A stretch of 64,000 nucleotides of DNA from Acidobacteriota bacterium (GCA_016929335.1 JAFGIY010000065.1:1-64000); one strand, 5' to 3'. Shown: positions 51,456 to 60,817, counted from the first letter of the stretch. Notes: a model not told the origin generated them from the sequence alone. Made by a program: numbers and translations.

Positions 51456-53579
51456 ATGAGGGACTTCATTCCATCAGGGCTATGTCTGACACTGGTGCTT
51501 TTCCTGGCATGTTCACAGGAGTCGTGCATGAAATCATCACATAAAGAGAATATCAAGACCACAAGCGAAGCCGTTGCCGCGCCGTCCTGGATGGCGGCGG
51601 CGACAGCGAAGCTGGAAAGAGAACTCGCTGCGAAATACGGTGAATCCCAGAAGAGCCGCATCCAGCGTGGATTGAAACAGCTTTCCGAGTCCTGGCGGAA
51701 TTCCGATGGGGATCAGGCATTCTTTGAAGAGTTCGTTGCCGGGAATTTTGCAGGAGATACTGCGTCGCTGGATACTATGTTCAGCCGCTTCCAGTATCTT
51801 TTCGAACAGGCTTTCGGCCATATGTATGAAATCAGCCGCGAGTTCCGCCAGCAGACGGATCTTGATTCCGGTCCGGTGCAGCCCTTCGACGAAATATTTG
51901 CAGCCTATGATCCATCGGCGCATTTAATGGATGACTTTTTTAATAACAAGCTGGCGTTTGTCGTCCTGCTGAACTTCCCATTGACCACGCTGGATCAAAA
52001 GCTTTCCGAGGGAGATAAATGGACTCGCCGTCAATGGGCTGAAACGCGGCTAGCCGAATATTTTTCCAAAAGAATTCCTGCTGAAGTGAACCTGGCCATT
52101 TCGAAAGCCGCCGCGGAATCGGAACAATATATTTCCGAATATAACATCTGGGCGCATCACCTGATCGATGATAAGGGGACCCGCCTCTTTCCCCCCGGGC
52201 TTCGCCTGCTGTCGCACTGGAATCTGCGCGACCAGATCAAGGCGGACTACCAGGATTCTCAGAACGGATTCGCCAGGCAGCGGATAATTGAAAAGGTCAT
52301 GGAGCGCATCGTCACTCAGACTATTCCTGCATCCGTCATCAATAATCCGCAACTGGACTGGAATCCCTATGCGAATGAAGTCAAGCCTGTAGCGGAAAAG
52401 GATTCCGATTTCGTGCCGGGAGTGCGTGAGGCTGCGAATACACCGGAACCGAATACACGCTACCGGCACCTGCTGGAAACGTACCGGGCATCGAAACTCG
52501 CCGATCCGTACTCGCCGAATGCCCCGACGCTGATCGCGCGGCGTTTCGAAGAAGACAGGCAAATACCGGAAGAACGTGTGCAGAAAATGTTTGAGCAGGT
52601 GCTTGCTTCGCCTCTGGTCCCGCAAGTGGCGGCACTGATACAAAGACGGCTGGGACGGCCGCTCGAATCTTTCGACATCTGGTATAACGGATTCAAGCCG
52701 AATATGAAGTACACCCAGATAGAACTGGATTCCCTCGTCGCCGGAAGATTTCCGACCGCAAAGGCCTATGAAAAGGCCATTCCTTCGCTGCTGGAGAAAC
52801 TGGGTTTCTCACCCGACCGGGCGGCTTTCGCCGCCGCAAACATAGTGGTGGATCCGGCGCGCGGTTCCGGGCACGCAATGGGAGCAGCCATGCGCCAGGC
52901 GAAGGCGCATCTGCGTACGCGGGTCGGAAAAGAGGGGATGAACTACAAGGGATTCAACATTGCGGTCCATGAAATGGGGCATAATGTGGAACAGACCTTT
53001 TCGCTGAATGCCATCGATTATTATTCGCTGAACGGCGTGCCGAACACTGCGTTTACGGAGGCGTTGGCCTTCGTGTTTCAGGGACGCGATCTGGAGTTGC
53101 TGGGATTGCAGCCGCGCGACGCACAGGCAGACGCGCTCAAGGCTTTGAATGATTTCTGGGCAACCTTTGAGATCTGTGGAGTCAGTCTGGTTGATATGCG
53201 CGTCTGGCATTGGCTCTATGATCACCCTCAAACCACACCCGAACAGCTGCGCGATGCGGTCCTGCAGATTTCCAGGGATATTTGGAATCAATACTACGCT
53301 CCGGTTTTCCATAAAAAGGATGTTGTCCTGTTGGGCGTTTATTCTCATATGATCCACTCGTTCCTCTATCTGCCCGATTACCCTCTCGGACATATGATTG
53401 CTTTCCAGCTGGAGGAGCATATGAAAAAGGCAGGAAGGATCGGTCCTGAATTCGAACGAGTCTCCCGCCAGGGCCGCATTGCTCCGGATCTTTGGATGAG
53501 AAACGCCACCGGTTCGCCTGTGGGCCCGGAAGCTCTTCTTACAGCTGCCGAACGAGCGTTAAACCTTGTTAGGAATTGA
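51456..53579 (+). CDS. lipoprotein zinc metallopeptidase of unknown family
   Basis: The N-terminus has a hydrophobic run ending LVLFLACSQESC, resembling a lipoprotein signal with Cys 19. The 707 residues include a gluzincin motif HEMGH (about 505-509), and EALAFVFQ (about 541) offers a third ligand Glu. The preceding region is rich in aromatic and charged residues. It resembles the M3/gluzincin group by motif but I cannot name the family. It is presumably exported and may cut peptides that the downstream transporters do not handle. GGAGGA precedes the ATG. Confidence 0.65.
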   Translation: MRDFIPSGLCLTLVLFLACSQESCMKSSHKENIKTTSEAVAAPSWMAAATAKLERELAAKYGESQKSRIQRGLKQLSESWRNSDGDQAFFEEFVAGNFAGDTASLDTMFSRFQYLFEQAFGHMYEISREFRQQTDLDSGPVQPFDEIFAAYDPSAHLMDDFFNNKLAFVVLLNFPLTTLDQKLSEGDKWTRRQWAETRLAEYFSKRIPAEVNLAISKAAAESEQYISEYNIWAHHLIDDKGTRLFPPGLRLLSHWNLRDQIKADYQDSQNGFARQRIIEKVMERIVTQTIPASVINNPQLDWNPYANEVKPVAEKDSDFVPGVREAANTPEPNTRYRHLLETYRASKLADPYSPNAPTLIARRFEEDRQIPEERVQKMFEQVLASPLVPQVAALIQRRLGRPLESFDIWYNGFKPNMKYTQIELDSLVAGRFPTAKAYEKAIPSLLEKLGFSPDRAAFAAANIVVDPARGSGHAMGAAMRQAKAHLRTRVGKEGMNYKGFNIAVHEMGHNVEQTFSLNAIDYYSLNGVPNTAFTEALAFVFQGRDLELLGLQPRDAQADALKALNDFWATFEICGVSLVDMRVWHWLYDHPQTTPEQLRDAVLQISRDIWNQYYAPVFHKKDVVLLGVYSHMIHSFLYLPDYPLGHMIAFQLEEHMKKAGRIGPEFERVSRQGRIAPDLWMRNATGSPVGPEALLTAAERALNLVRN

Positions 53580-53651
53580 TGCGCAAAAATTGAGGACGTT
53601 CTACTCGTTTCTTGTCGGATGAATCAGCAACGAATGTGAAAAGGAGCCTAT

Positions 53652-55076
53652 ATGGAATCGGACTCGGGAAACGGAGTGAAGGCGCACGGATACAAGACGA
53701 TTGTTTATATCATTTGCATGGTTGCCGCCTTGGGCGGACTGCTGTTCGGCCTGGATCAGGGATTCATCGCCAATTCGCTTGATACTCTAACACAGCATTA
53801 TAAATTTGAGGTCCATGACAAGGAGAGCTACTCCGCGATCCTGGCTACGGGAGGAATTTTCGGCGCCCTGCTCTCGGGACTTTTCGCAAGGTTCCTTGGC
53901 CGGAAAAGAAGCCTGGTTCTCGCAGGCTTTATCTTTACAGCGGCCTCTGCACTTTCGGCGCTTCTCCCTCCTCTTCCCATGTTGTCGGTTTGCCGCTTCG
54001 CGCTCGGATTCGGAGTCGGAATTGCGTCCTTTATCGTTCCTCTCTACCTTTCTGAAACGGCTCCGGCGGCTATCCGCGGTTCCATGGGTACGCTCTTCCA
54101 GTTGATGATTACGATCGGCATCTTCGTGATTTCACTCAGCAACGTATTCATCGCGCGGGTTTTCATCGGTCCGACGACTTCTCTGCCTCTGATGTTCCTG
54201 ACGATTACGCTTTTTGCCGCGCTGATGTTCGCCGGCAGCTTCATCCTTCCTGAAAGCCCGAGGTGGTTGATGCTGAAAGGCAGAAAGGACCGGGCCGTTG
54301 CGGTTCTGCAAAGGACACTGGGTACTCAGGCGGAGATCGACAAGGAAATAGGAGAAATCGAGGAGGCGCTGCACGGTCCGCAGGGCGCCGGATTCGGAAT
54401 TGTCTTTCGCGGATATTTCTTCAAGGTCTTGCTGGTGGGCGTCTTACTTCAGATGTTTCAGCAACTGGTCGGCATAAACATGATGATCTACTATGCGCCG
54501 ACCATTTTCGGCTACGCCGGGATGACGGGCCTCATTGCCATGATGACCGTTCCCACCGTCAATATGCTCTTCACCTTTCCTGCGATCCACCTGGTTGAGA
54601 AATGGGGGCGCAAAAAGCTGCTCTATGTAGGCGCCATAGCCATGATCATCACGATGCTGGCTGCGGGATTCGCATTCCAATCCATCGGCAGCGTATCCGA
54701 TCCGTCACTCATTGGAGATGCTCCCAAGACGCTCCTGCTGATTTCGGTCATCATCTACATTTTCGGCTTTGCGGTTTCCTGGGGGCCGGTCGTTTGGCTG
54801 GTCTGCTCTGAAATTTTTCCACTCGAAGGGCGGGAAGTCGGCATGACGATTACGACCATGATCAACTGGACATTTGCGGGATTGGTGATGAATTACGCCC
54901 TTTCATTCATGAGCCGGTTCGGGAACGCTTCAATCTTCTATGTTTTTGCCGGTTTTTGCGTGATCGCGATCCTGTTTGTCGCCGCATTTGTCCCGGAAAC
55001 AAAGGGGATAACTCTCGAAAAGCTCGAATTTAATCTTAAAAAAGGGGTTCGGCTTCGGAATCTCGGGAATCGCTGA
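53652..55076 (+). CDS. MFS sugar porter (XylE/GalP-like)
   Basis: This 474-residue inner-membrane protein has 12 predicted TM helices. Sugar-porter signatures are FGLDQGFIANSLDTL (TM1 loop), GRKRSLVLAGF, FIVPLYLSETAPAAIRG (about 125-142), FQQLVGINMMIYYAPTIF (about 275) and VPETKGITLEKLE at the C-terminus. It should import a hexose or pentose with protons. AAAGGAGCC is upstream of the ATG. It lies 72 bp downstream of the metallopeptidase lipoprotein and may share its transcript. A terminator-like hairpin follows it. Confidence 0.92.
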   Translation: MESDSGNGVKAHGYKTIVYIICMVAALGGLLFGLDQGFIANSLDTLTQHYKFEVHDKESYSAILATGGIFGALLSGLFARFLGRKRSLVLAGFIFTAASALSALLPPLPMLSVCRFALGFGVGIASFIVPLYLSETAPAAIRGSMGTLFQLMITIGIFVISLSNVFIARVFIGPTTSLPLMFLTITLFAALMFAGSFILPESPRWLMLKGRKDRAVAVLQRTLGTQAEIDKEIGEIEEALHGPQGAGFGIVFRGYFFKVLLVGVLLQMFQQLVGINMMIYYAPTIFGYAGMTGLIAMMTVPTVNMLFTFPAIHLVEKWGRKKLLYVGAIAMIITMLAAGFAFQSIGSVSDPSLIGDAPKTLLLISVIIYIFGFAVSWGPVVWLVCSEIFPLEGREVGMTITTMINWTFAGLVMNYALSFMSRFGNASIFYVFAGFCVIAILFVAAFVPETKGITLEKLEFNLKKGVRLRNLGNR

Positions 55077-55086
55077 TAGGGTGATT

Positions 55087-55126
55087 TAATCGCGGATTTT
55101 TATGGATCCGCGGATAAATTTTTTCT
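55087..55126 (+). terminator. terminator-like hairpin between the sugar porter and SSS genes
   Basis: ATCGCGGAT pairs with ATCCGCGGAT around TTTTTATGG, and a T-rich run (55118-55124) follows, as in intrinsic terminators. The CCGCGGAT core also occurs in the inverted repeat at 59631-59702, so it may be a dispersed element serving as terminator. Confidence 0.6.
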
Positions 55127-55139
55127 GAGGAGTGAGGGA

Positions 55140-56801
55140 ATGACTACGCTTGGGCTGAATGCGATAGATTGGCTGATCATCGTTATTTATTTTGCCTTCA
55201 TCATCGGTCTGGGATTCTATCTAAAGCGCTTCACCAGAACTCAGGACGACTTCTTTCTGGCGGGAAGGAAAAACAGCGCATGGGTCGCCGGGCTGGCCTT
55301 CCTGTCTGCAAACCTCGGAGCTCTGGAGCTGCTCGGGATGGCGGGGAACACGTTCAAGTACGGGATGTACGTCGCGCATTTTTACTGGATTGGCGCAATC
55401 CCCGCGATGGTCTTCCTTGGCCTTTATATGATGCCTTTCTATTACAGCAGCCGCATTCACTCGGTCCCGGGCTATCTGCGATTGCGGTTCGATGAAAAAA
55501 CCCGCGTACTGAATGCCATTGCTTTTGCCGTAATGACTCTTCTGGTTTCCGGCATCAACCTGTATGCCATGGCGCTGGTATTGCACACATTCGTCGGATG
55601 GAACTGGGACGTCAGCATGTGGTTTTCGGCCATTGCAGTTGCGGCTTATATCACGATGAGCGGATTGTTGTCCGCCATCTTCACGGAAATCATACAATTC
55701 TTCCTGATCTGGTTTGGCCTTTTCCTGGTTGCAGTCCTGGGCATCGTGGAAATAGGCAGCATAGACCAGATTTTTGCCCGCATCCCTCCTTCCTTCGCTG
55801 CACTCTGGTCGACGGCAGGGGATGCCGGTCAGAATGGAATGGCTGTTACATGGGCGGGAATTGTACTTGGGCTGGGCTTCGTGCTTTCGTTCGGATATTG
55901 GACAACCGACTTTCTGGTTGTTCAGCGCGCCTTTTCGGCGCGCGACCTGCGCGCCGCCAGAATGACTCCCATCATTGCGTCGTTCTTTAAAATGGCCGTG
56001 CCGTTCCTGGTTATCATGACCGGCCTTGTAGCCCTGATTTTGGCTGGTGATCCAAAAAGCGGGTTCGCGCTTCTAAATGATGGAGGCCAGATCAACTACG
56101 ATTCGGCTCTCCCCCTGTTGATCCAACGCTACTATCCGGCAGGATTGATGGGGTTGGGAGTTACTGCGCTGCTGGCGGCGTTCATGGCCGGGCAGGCCGG
56201 AAACGTGAGCGCATTCAATACAGTGTGGACGTATGATATTTACCGCGCTTTGATCAATCCCAAGGCTTCCGATGAACTGCTGCTATGGATGGGGAGAGTG
56301 ACAACAATTGTCGGTATTTTCCTCAGCGTCGGGACCGCCTATTGGGCTAAAAGCTTCCCCAGCATCATGGATTACATGCAGGCGATCTTCTCCTGGGTGA
56401 ATGCACCGTTGTTTGCCACGATGCTGCTGGGAATGTTTGTCGTCTGGATCACGCCGAACGGCGCCTTCTGGGGATTGCTTGCCGGAATGGGATCCTCCTT
56501 TTTCCTGTTTCTTGCCGTTAAGTTTCAATGGATTGATCCTACGGCAATAACTCTTTCTTCAACCGCCAGTGATATGGCTGCAAATTTCTGGAGGGCATGG
56601 TGGGCCTGGCTGATTTGCTTCGCAATCACGATAGTCATCAGCCTTTTCACCCGAAAGAAGGATAAATCGGAGCTCGTGGGATTGGTAAAGGGACTCACTA
56701 TCGAAAAGGCGATGCAGGATATTCCGTTTGTTAAAACTCCCGAGTTCTATGGCATCCTCTCCATTGTCGTTTTTATCGTTCTTAACATTTATTTCTGGTA
56801 G
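55140..56801 (+). CDS. sodium:solute symporter (SSS family)
   Basis: The 553 residues are a typical 13-TM SSS protein. GLNAIDWLIIVIYFAFI is the first TM, FFLAGRKNSAWVAGLAFL the conserved first loop, and LGALELLGMAG and GMAVTWAGIVLGLGFVLSFG later segments. The sodium-site region SALPLLIQRYYPAGLMGLG is also recognisable. The substrate may be a sugar, amino acid or carboxylate and cannot be chosen. GGAG lies upstream. A 66-residue membrane protein gene follows after 9 bp. Confidence 0.9.
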   Translation: MTTLGLNAIDWLIIVIYFAFIIGLGFYLKRFTRTQDDFFLAGRKNSAWVAGLAFLSANLGALELLGMAGNTFKYGMYVAHFYWIGAIPAMVFLGLYMMPFYYSSRIHSVPGYLRLRFDEKTRVLNAIAFAVMTLLVSGINLYAMALVLHTFVGWNWDVSMWFSAIAVAAYITMSGLLSAIFTEIIQFFLIWFGLFLVAVLGIVEIGSIDQIFARIPPSFAALWSTAGDAGQNGMAVTWAGIVLGLGFVLSFGYWTTDFLVVQRAFSARDLRAARMTPIIASFFKMAVPFLVIMTGLVALILAGDPKSGFALLNDGGQINYDSALPLLIQRYYPAGLMGLGVTALLAAFMAGQAGNVSAFNTVWTYDIYRALINPKASDELLLWMGRVTTIVGIFLSVGTAYWAKSFPSIMDYMQAIFSWVNAPLFATMLLGMFVVWITPNGAFWGLLAGMGSSFFLFLAVKFQWIDPTAITLSSTASDMAANFWRAWWAWLICFAITIVISLFTRKKDKSELVGLVKGLTIEKAMQDIPFVKTPEFYGILSIVVFIVLNIYFW

Positions 56802-56810
56802 AGAGGCGTC

Positions 56811-57011
56811 ATGAAATCCATCTGGTACTTTGTCGGCTTGCTTCTAACGGTCATAGGCGCCATCATCACGGCTTCGGCGGTGTATTCATTGTTCAATCCG
56901 CCTGATAATCCCAAGATCCTGTCGCATTTGCACCCGGATCTCTGGTGGGGAATTGTCATGCTGGCATTCGGGATCTTTTTTGCAATACGGAACCGCCGTA
57001 GCATGGAGTAA
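56811..57011 (+). CDS. 66-residue membrane protein with two TM helices
   Basis: GAGAGG lies just before the ATG, 9 bp after the SSS stop. The protein has two predicted helices (about 4-26 and 44-60) and a basic tail (RNRRSME). It is too short for a known domain. The gene is probably real because of its ribosome-binding site, hydrophobicity and tight spacing. It may be an accessory subunit of the SSS symporter, like other small DUF485/DUF997-type partners. This is inference. Confidence 0.7.
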   Translation: MKSIWYFVGLLLTVIGAIITASAVYSLFNPPDNPKILSHLHPDLWWGIVMLAFGIFFAIRNRRSME

Positions 57012-57026
57012 TAGTGCCGTCCTGGG

Positions 57027-57096
57027 AGTCTTTGAGTCTTCGTGTCTTTGCGACTACAATGAAGCAACTCTGAGGCTCTAAGACTCTAAGAGATCC
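57027..57096. repeat. inverted repeat of GAGTCTTTGAGTCTTCGTG class
   Basis: GTCTTTGAGTCTTCG units (left) and CTCTGAGGCTCTAAGACTCT (right) are partly complementary, with a 7 to 8-bp period. It is related to the array at 19024-19106. It lies between the 66-residue protein and alanine dehydrogenase. Confidence 0.55.
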
Positions 57097-57120
57097 ATAT
57101 TGCGCAGAGGGAGGAGTCCC

Positions 57121-58254
57121 ATGATTGTCGGCATACCGAAGGAATGCTGGGGCGATGAACGCCGGGTGGCATTAACACCGGCCGGAGTCCATACGCTGTC
57201 GGCAGCAGGCCTCAATATCATTGTTCAATCGGATGCGGGGTTAGGCTGCGGCTTCTCGATGGATTCTTACAGGGAAGCGGGGGGCTCCATCGCCTTTTCT
57301 TCGGAAGAGGTTTTCGCCCGATCCGATCTTGTCGTGAAGGTCATGCCTCCAACCATTCAGGAGTGCGGATGGCTCGGCGAAGGGAAGTTTCTATTCAGTG
57401 TCGTACACCTGGGCTCCGCCAATCCGGAAATCCACCGCCTTCTGAGGCAGCAAAAAATAATTGCCGTAGGCTTGGAGATCATCGAGGATGACGATCACCT
57501 GCTGCCGGTTACCAAGGCCATGAGCGAAATAGCCGGCATGCTGGTGCCGCAGATTGCGGGGCGGTTCCTCGAAACGACACATGGAGGGCGAGGAGTGATG
57601 CTCGGCGGCGTCCCGGGAATTCCTGCTTCCCATGTGGTCATTGTCGGCGCCGGCACCGCCGGTGCTGCTGCCGCACATGTATTCAACGGGTTTGGCGCAA
57701 GCGTCACCCTGATGGACCATGATCTGAAACGTTTGCGAGCCGTAGACGCCTATCTGCCCAAAACGATCAACACGGCTTTGGCGAATCCATACAATATTGA
57801 GCGCTATGTGGTTTCAGCTGATGTTGTTTTGGGAGCTATTCTCGTGCATGGGCAACCCACTCCACACATCATTACGGAAGCCATGGTCCGAAAAATGCGG
57901 CCCGGCAGCGTTATCATCGACCTGTCGATCGACCAGGGAGGTTGTGTGGAAACAAGCCGGCCGACCACTCTGTCGGATCCCGTATTCAAGAAGCACGGCG
58001 TCATTCATTTCTGCGTCCCGAATGTCCCCTCCTCCGTCGCACGCACGGCGTCGCATGCGTTGAATAATGTGATTGTGCCTTTCGTGGAGGATATTGCGGA
58101 AAATGGGGAAGAATCCTTTCAAAACAACCCGGCTCTGCGCCGGGGAGTGTATCTCTTTTTCGGACACTGCACACATCAAGGATTGGCCGGATTGTTGGGC
58201 TGCGATTATGGCGACCTCGACCTGCTTTTAAAAACTTCAAGCCATGAGGATTGA
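57121..58254 (+). CDS. ald: alanine dehydrogenase
   Basis: The start at 57121 follows GGAGG. The frame opens 7 codons earlier. The 377 residues have the N-terminal motif MIVGIPKECWGDERRVALTP of alanine dehydrogenase/PNT. The substrate lysine lies in VVKVMPPTIQE (about 72), with the NAD-binding site VVIVGAGTAGAAAAHVF (about 178) and VIIDLSIDQGGCVETSRP (about 270). It interconverts alanine and pyruvate with NAD. The following CoA-transferase is overlapping or adjacent, so the two are co-transcribed. Together they suggest fermentation of an amino acid. Confidence 0.95.
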   Translation: MIVGIPKECWGDERRVALTPAGVHTLSAAGLNIIVQSDAGLGCGFSMDSYREAGGSIAFSSEEVFARSDLVVKVMPPTIQECGWLGEGKFLFSVVHLGSANPEIHRLLRQQKIIAVGLEIIEDDDHLLPVTKAMSEIAGMLVPQIAGRFLETTHGGRGVMLGGVPGIPASHVVIVGAGTAGAAAAHVFNGFGASVTLMDHDLKRLRAVDAYLPKTINTALANPYNIERYVVSADVVLGAILVHGQPTPHIITEAMVRKMRPGSVIIDLSIDQGGCVETSRPTTLSDPVFKKHGVIHFCVPNVPSSVARTASHALNNVIVPFVEDIAENGEESFQNNPALRRGVYLFFGHCTHQGLAGLLGCDYGDLDLLLKTSSHED

Positions 58255-58256
58255 GT

Positions 58257-59615
58257 ATGTCGACCTTGATGCCGGGATCAGGAGAAAAGGGGATTTCCAA
58301 TAGAACCGGCCGGTCCGCGCCATGGCTGGATAAATACCTGAGCAAACGCAGGACAGCGGTTGAGGCGGTCTCGGTGATCCGCAGCGGAGATTGTGTATAC
58401 ATATACCCCGGATGTGCGGAGCCGGAGCAACTGGTTCGAGCAATGGTGGATCGTGCGGAAGAACTCCGGAATGTGAAAGTCATTCACATATTGACCAAAG
58501 GCATCGCCGACTATGTTCATCCCGGGATGGGAAAAAGTTTCCGGCATATCGCTCTCTTCTCCGGCGCCAACGTTCGTGAAGCCATCAATGAAGGCCGCGC
58601 CGATTTCGTTCCTATCTTCCTCAGCGAAGTGGAATCGCTGTTCAGCAGCGGTGCCATGCCGATCGACGTCGCTCTGATTCATGTCTCGCCTCCGGATGAA
58701 CACGGCTTTTGCAGTTTCGGCGTGGGAGTGGATACCACCAAAACAGCAGCCGAATGTGCCCGCATCGTCATCGCCCAGGTGAATCCCAAGATGCCGCGTA
58801 CCCTTGGAGATTCCTTTATACATTTGAACAAGATTCATTGCGTGGTTGAAGTTTCGGGCGACCTGCTTGAATTTCCAATGGGGACGGTTTCGGATGTCGC
58901 GATGAAAATCGGCCGCCATATAGCCGATCTGATCGAGGACGAGTCAACTCTGCAGCTGGGCATCGGCGAAATTCCCGATGCGGTCCTGCATTACCTTACC
59001 GAAAAAAAGCACCTCGGCATCCATTCCGAAATGGTCAGCGATGGAGTCATTGATCTGATCGAGGGTGGAATTATCACCAATGAAAAGAAAACGCTGCATC
59101 CCGGAAAAGTGCTGGCCGGGTTTGTGCTCGGGACACAACGGCTGTTCGACTTTATCCACAATAATCCGGTTTTTGAGTTCCACCCCAGCCACTATACCAA
59201 CGATCCCTTCATTATCAGCCAAAACCATAAACAGGTCTCGCTTAATTCGGCAATTGAAGTGGATCTGACCGGGCAGATCTGCGCGGATTCCATCGGATAC
59301 AGCTTTTACAGCGGCATTGGAGGGCAGGTGGATTTCGTACGCGGCTCGGCCCGCAGCAAAGGGGGGAAGTCCATCATCGCCCTGCCTTCAACCGCGCGCA
59401 ACGATACGGCCAGCCGAATTGTATCTCACCTGAAAGAAGGGGCCGGTGTCGTGACCTCTCGAGGCGATGTGCACTACGTGGCCACGGAATACGGTGTGGC
59501 TTATCTGCACGGCAAAACAGTGCGGGAGCGCTGCCAATCGTTGATCAGGATTGCTCATCCTAAATTTCGGGAAGAACTGGAGAGAAGCGCCCGCGAGCGA
59601 AAGCTACATGAATAA
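58257..59615 (+). CDS. acetyl-CoA hydrolase/transferase family (4-hydroxybutyrate CoA-transferase-like)
   Basis: ATG 58257 has AGGA 7 nt upstream and is two codons past a TTG. The 452 residues are close to Cat-type and 4-hydroxybutyrate CoA-transferases. They contain SGANVREAINEGRADFVPIF (about 100), the catalytic-Glu region LGIHSEMVSDGVIDL (about 240), and GGQVDFVRGSARSKGGKSII and TPEYG-like VATEYGVAYLHGKTVRER near the C-terminus. It should transfer CoA between acetyl-CoA and a carboxylic acid. The stop codon lies inside the 18-bp repeat. It follows alanine dehydrogenase immediately. Confidence 0.87.
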   Translation: MSTLMPGSGEKGISNRTGRSAPWLDKYLSKRRTAVEAVSVIRSGDCVYIYPGCAEPEQLVRAMVDRAEELRNVKVIHILTKGIADYVHPGMGKSFRHIALFSGANVREAINEGRADFVPIFLSEVESLFSSGAMPIDVALIHVSPPDEHGFCSFGVGVDTTKTAAECARIVIAQVNPKMPRTLGDSFIHLNKIHCVVEVSGDLLEFPMGTVSDVAMKIGRHIADLIEDESTLQLGIGEIPDAVLHYLTEKKHLGIHSEMVSDGVIDLIEGGIITNEKKTLHPGKVLAGFVLGTQRLFDFIHNNPVFEFHPSHYTNDPFIISQNHKQVSLNSAIEVDLTGQICADSIGYSFYSGIGGQVDFVRGSARSKGGKSIIALPSTARNDTASRIVSHLKEGAGVVTSRGDVHYVATEYGVAYLHGKTVRERCQSLIRIAHPKFREELERSARERKLHE

Positions 59616-59624
59616 AGCGGGTTA
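59607..59624. repeat. 18-bp dispersed repeat, copy 2
   Basis: ATGAATAAAGCGGGTTAA is identical to 70-87. Its first TAA is the stop codon of the CoA-transferase. Confidence 0.75.
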
Positions 59625-59630
59625 AAATAA

Positions 59631-59702
59631 AACCGCGGATTTTCACGCATAAACAGGGCCGTAAAGGAATCCGATTCCCAGTTTATCCATGAAAATCCGC
59701 GG
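59631..59702. terminator. 23-bp-arm inverted repeat between convergent genes
   Basis: ACCGCGGATTTTCACGCATA (59631) faces GTTTATCCATGAAAATCCGC (59680). The stem is long with two or three mismatches and a 26-bp loop. Lying between the convergent CoA-transferase and TPR genes, it could act as a bidirectional terminator. It shares its core with the hairpin at 55087. Confidence 0.65.
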
Positions 59703-59727
59703 TCCGCAAACCTCTGTCGGCGGACGG

Positions 59728-60723
59728 TTACCTGAGGTCCTGCTGGGCGCGCTCGATTACACGCTCGATTCCGGCAAGCGAATTCCGGTTGCTCGATCTA
59801 TAGAGCTGATCCAGATATTTCTTCGCCGAGGATGATGTAGATCCTTTGATTACGTAGGCTTTGGCGAAATTCAGCATGGCCGGCTGCAGCTTGTTCTGCT
59901 GCCAGTAGCACAGGCCCAGATGATAGTAAGCCGAGTCGTTTCTTTTGAAATATTTGACTGAGTTTTCAAAGTTTCTTACGGCTTCAGCGTAGCTCTGGTT
60001 CTGATAGGCATTCGCTCCCAAGACTGCATAGGCGGTGGCATAGCCTGCATCCGTCGTGTTCTTCCAGTCTTTATCGCTGACTCCCTCGGGCTTTTTTGCC
60101 TTCGGCAGAGCGCTAAGGGTTTGCTTCGCGTATTTCACGGCTTGGGCTGTGTTCTGGCTTGCCATATACCTTCTGGTCATGTCGATCAGAATTTCGATAT
60201 TATTGGGATCCTGTGCCAGAACCTTCTCTCTCCACTGGTTATATTTCGCGTCGTTGCCTATTTTCTGGTAGGCCTGCGCGATTGCCAATGCAAGTGCCGC
60301 AGTTGGTTTCTGTGCATATGCTTTCTCGCCGTATGTGGCAAAGCCCCTCATGTTGTTTGTCTCAGCGTAAGCTACAACCAGAGCTTTCTCTGTGAAATCA
60401 TCGCCGGGAGCAACATCCAGAAACCTGTCTCCGAGCGAGATAATCTCATTCCATCGCTTTGCATCTCTAAACTCAATAATGATCCTCTGATATTCAGCCA
60501 TTACATGCTCTTTGTAAGAGCTTTTGGGTTTCTCTTTGAGAAAGGCGAAAATCAAGTCGATCTTCTTGCCGACTTCTTTCTCATTCTGGATGGCTGTTAA
60601 TGCGTTGTACTCCTCTTCTGTCGGTTCCTGTGCCCTTATGATGCTCGGGCTGAGAACCAAAGCTCCAATAAACAGAATGCTAAGGAGTGATTTGGATAAA
60701 TAAGAAACCGAGTGGGAAGCCAT
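59728..60723 (-). CDS. secreted TPR protein (paralogue of the gene at 17740)
   Basis: The 331-residue protein has a signal peptide (about 10-32, cleavage near IRAQE). TPR-like helices follow through to YYHLGLCYWQQNKLQPAMLNF (about 255-280), with a C-terminal segment KKYLDQLYRSSNRNSLAGIE. It resembles the 17740 protein both in this C-terminal part and in overall layout, but lacks about 40 residues. It is probably periplasmic with no known function. It is preceded by GGAG and by a good promoter. Confidence 0.77.
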   Translation of the reverse strand: MASHSVSYLSKSLLSILFIGALVLSPSIIRAQEPTEEEYNALTAIQNEKEVGKKIDLIFAFLKEKPKSSYKEHVMAEYQRIIIEFRDAKRWNEIISLGDRFLDVAPGDDFTEKALVVAYAETNNMRGFATYGEKAYAQKPTAALALAIAQAYQKIGNDAKYNQWREKVLAQDPNNIEILIDMTRRYMASQNTAQAVKYAKQTLSALPKAKKPEGVSDKDWKNTTDAGYATAYAVLGANAYQNQSYAEAVRNFENSVKYFKRNDSAYYHLGLCYWQQNKLQPAMLNFAKAYVIKGSTSSSAKKYLDQLYRSSNRNSLAGIERVIERAQQDLR

Positions 60724-60788
60724 GTCATGATCTCCTTGATGTGAGCGGAATCGCCCTATTTCATCTTCCGCTCTGTAATTCTGGCCCT

Positions 60789-60817
60789 TTTATATCAAAA
60801 GCATTGTTGAAGTACAA
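60789..60817 (-). promoter_or_regulatory. sigma-70-type promoter of the TPR gene
   Basis: On the minus strand, TTGTAC (60817-60812) and TATAAA (60794-60789) are separated by exactly 17 bp. This gives a leader of about 60 nt before the ATG at 60723. Confidence 0.55.
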
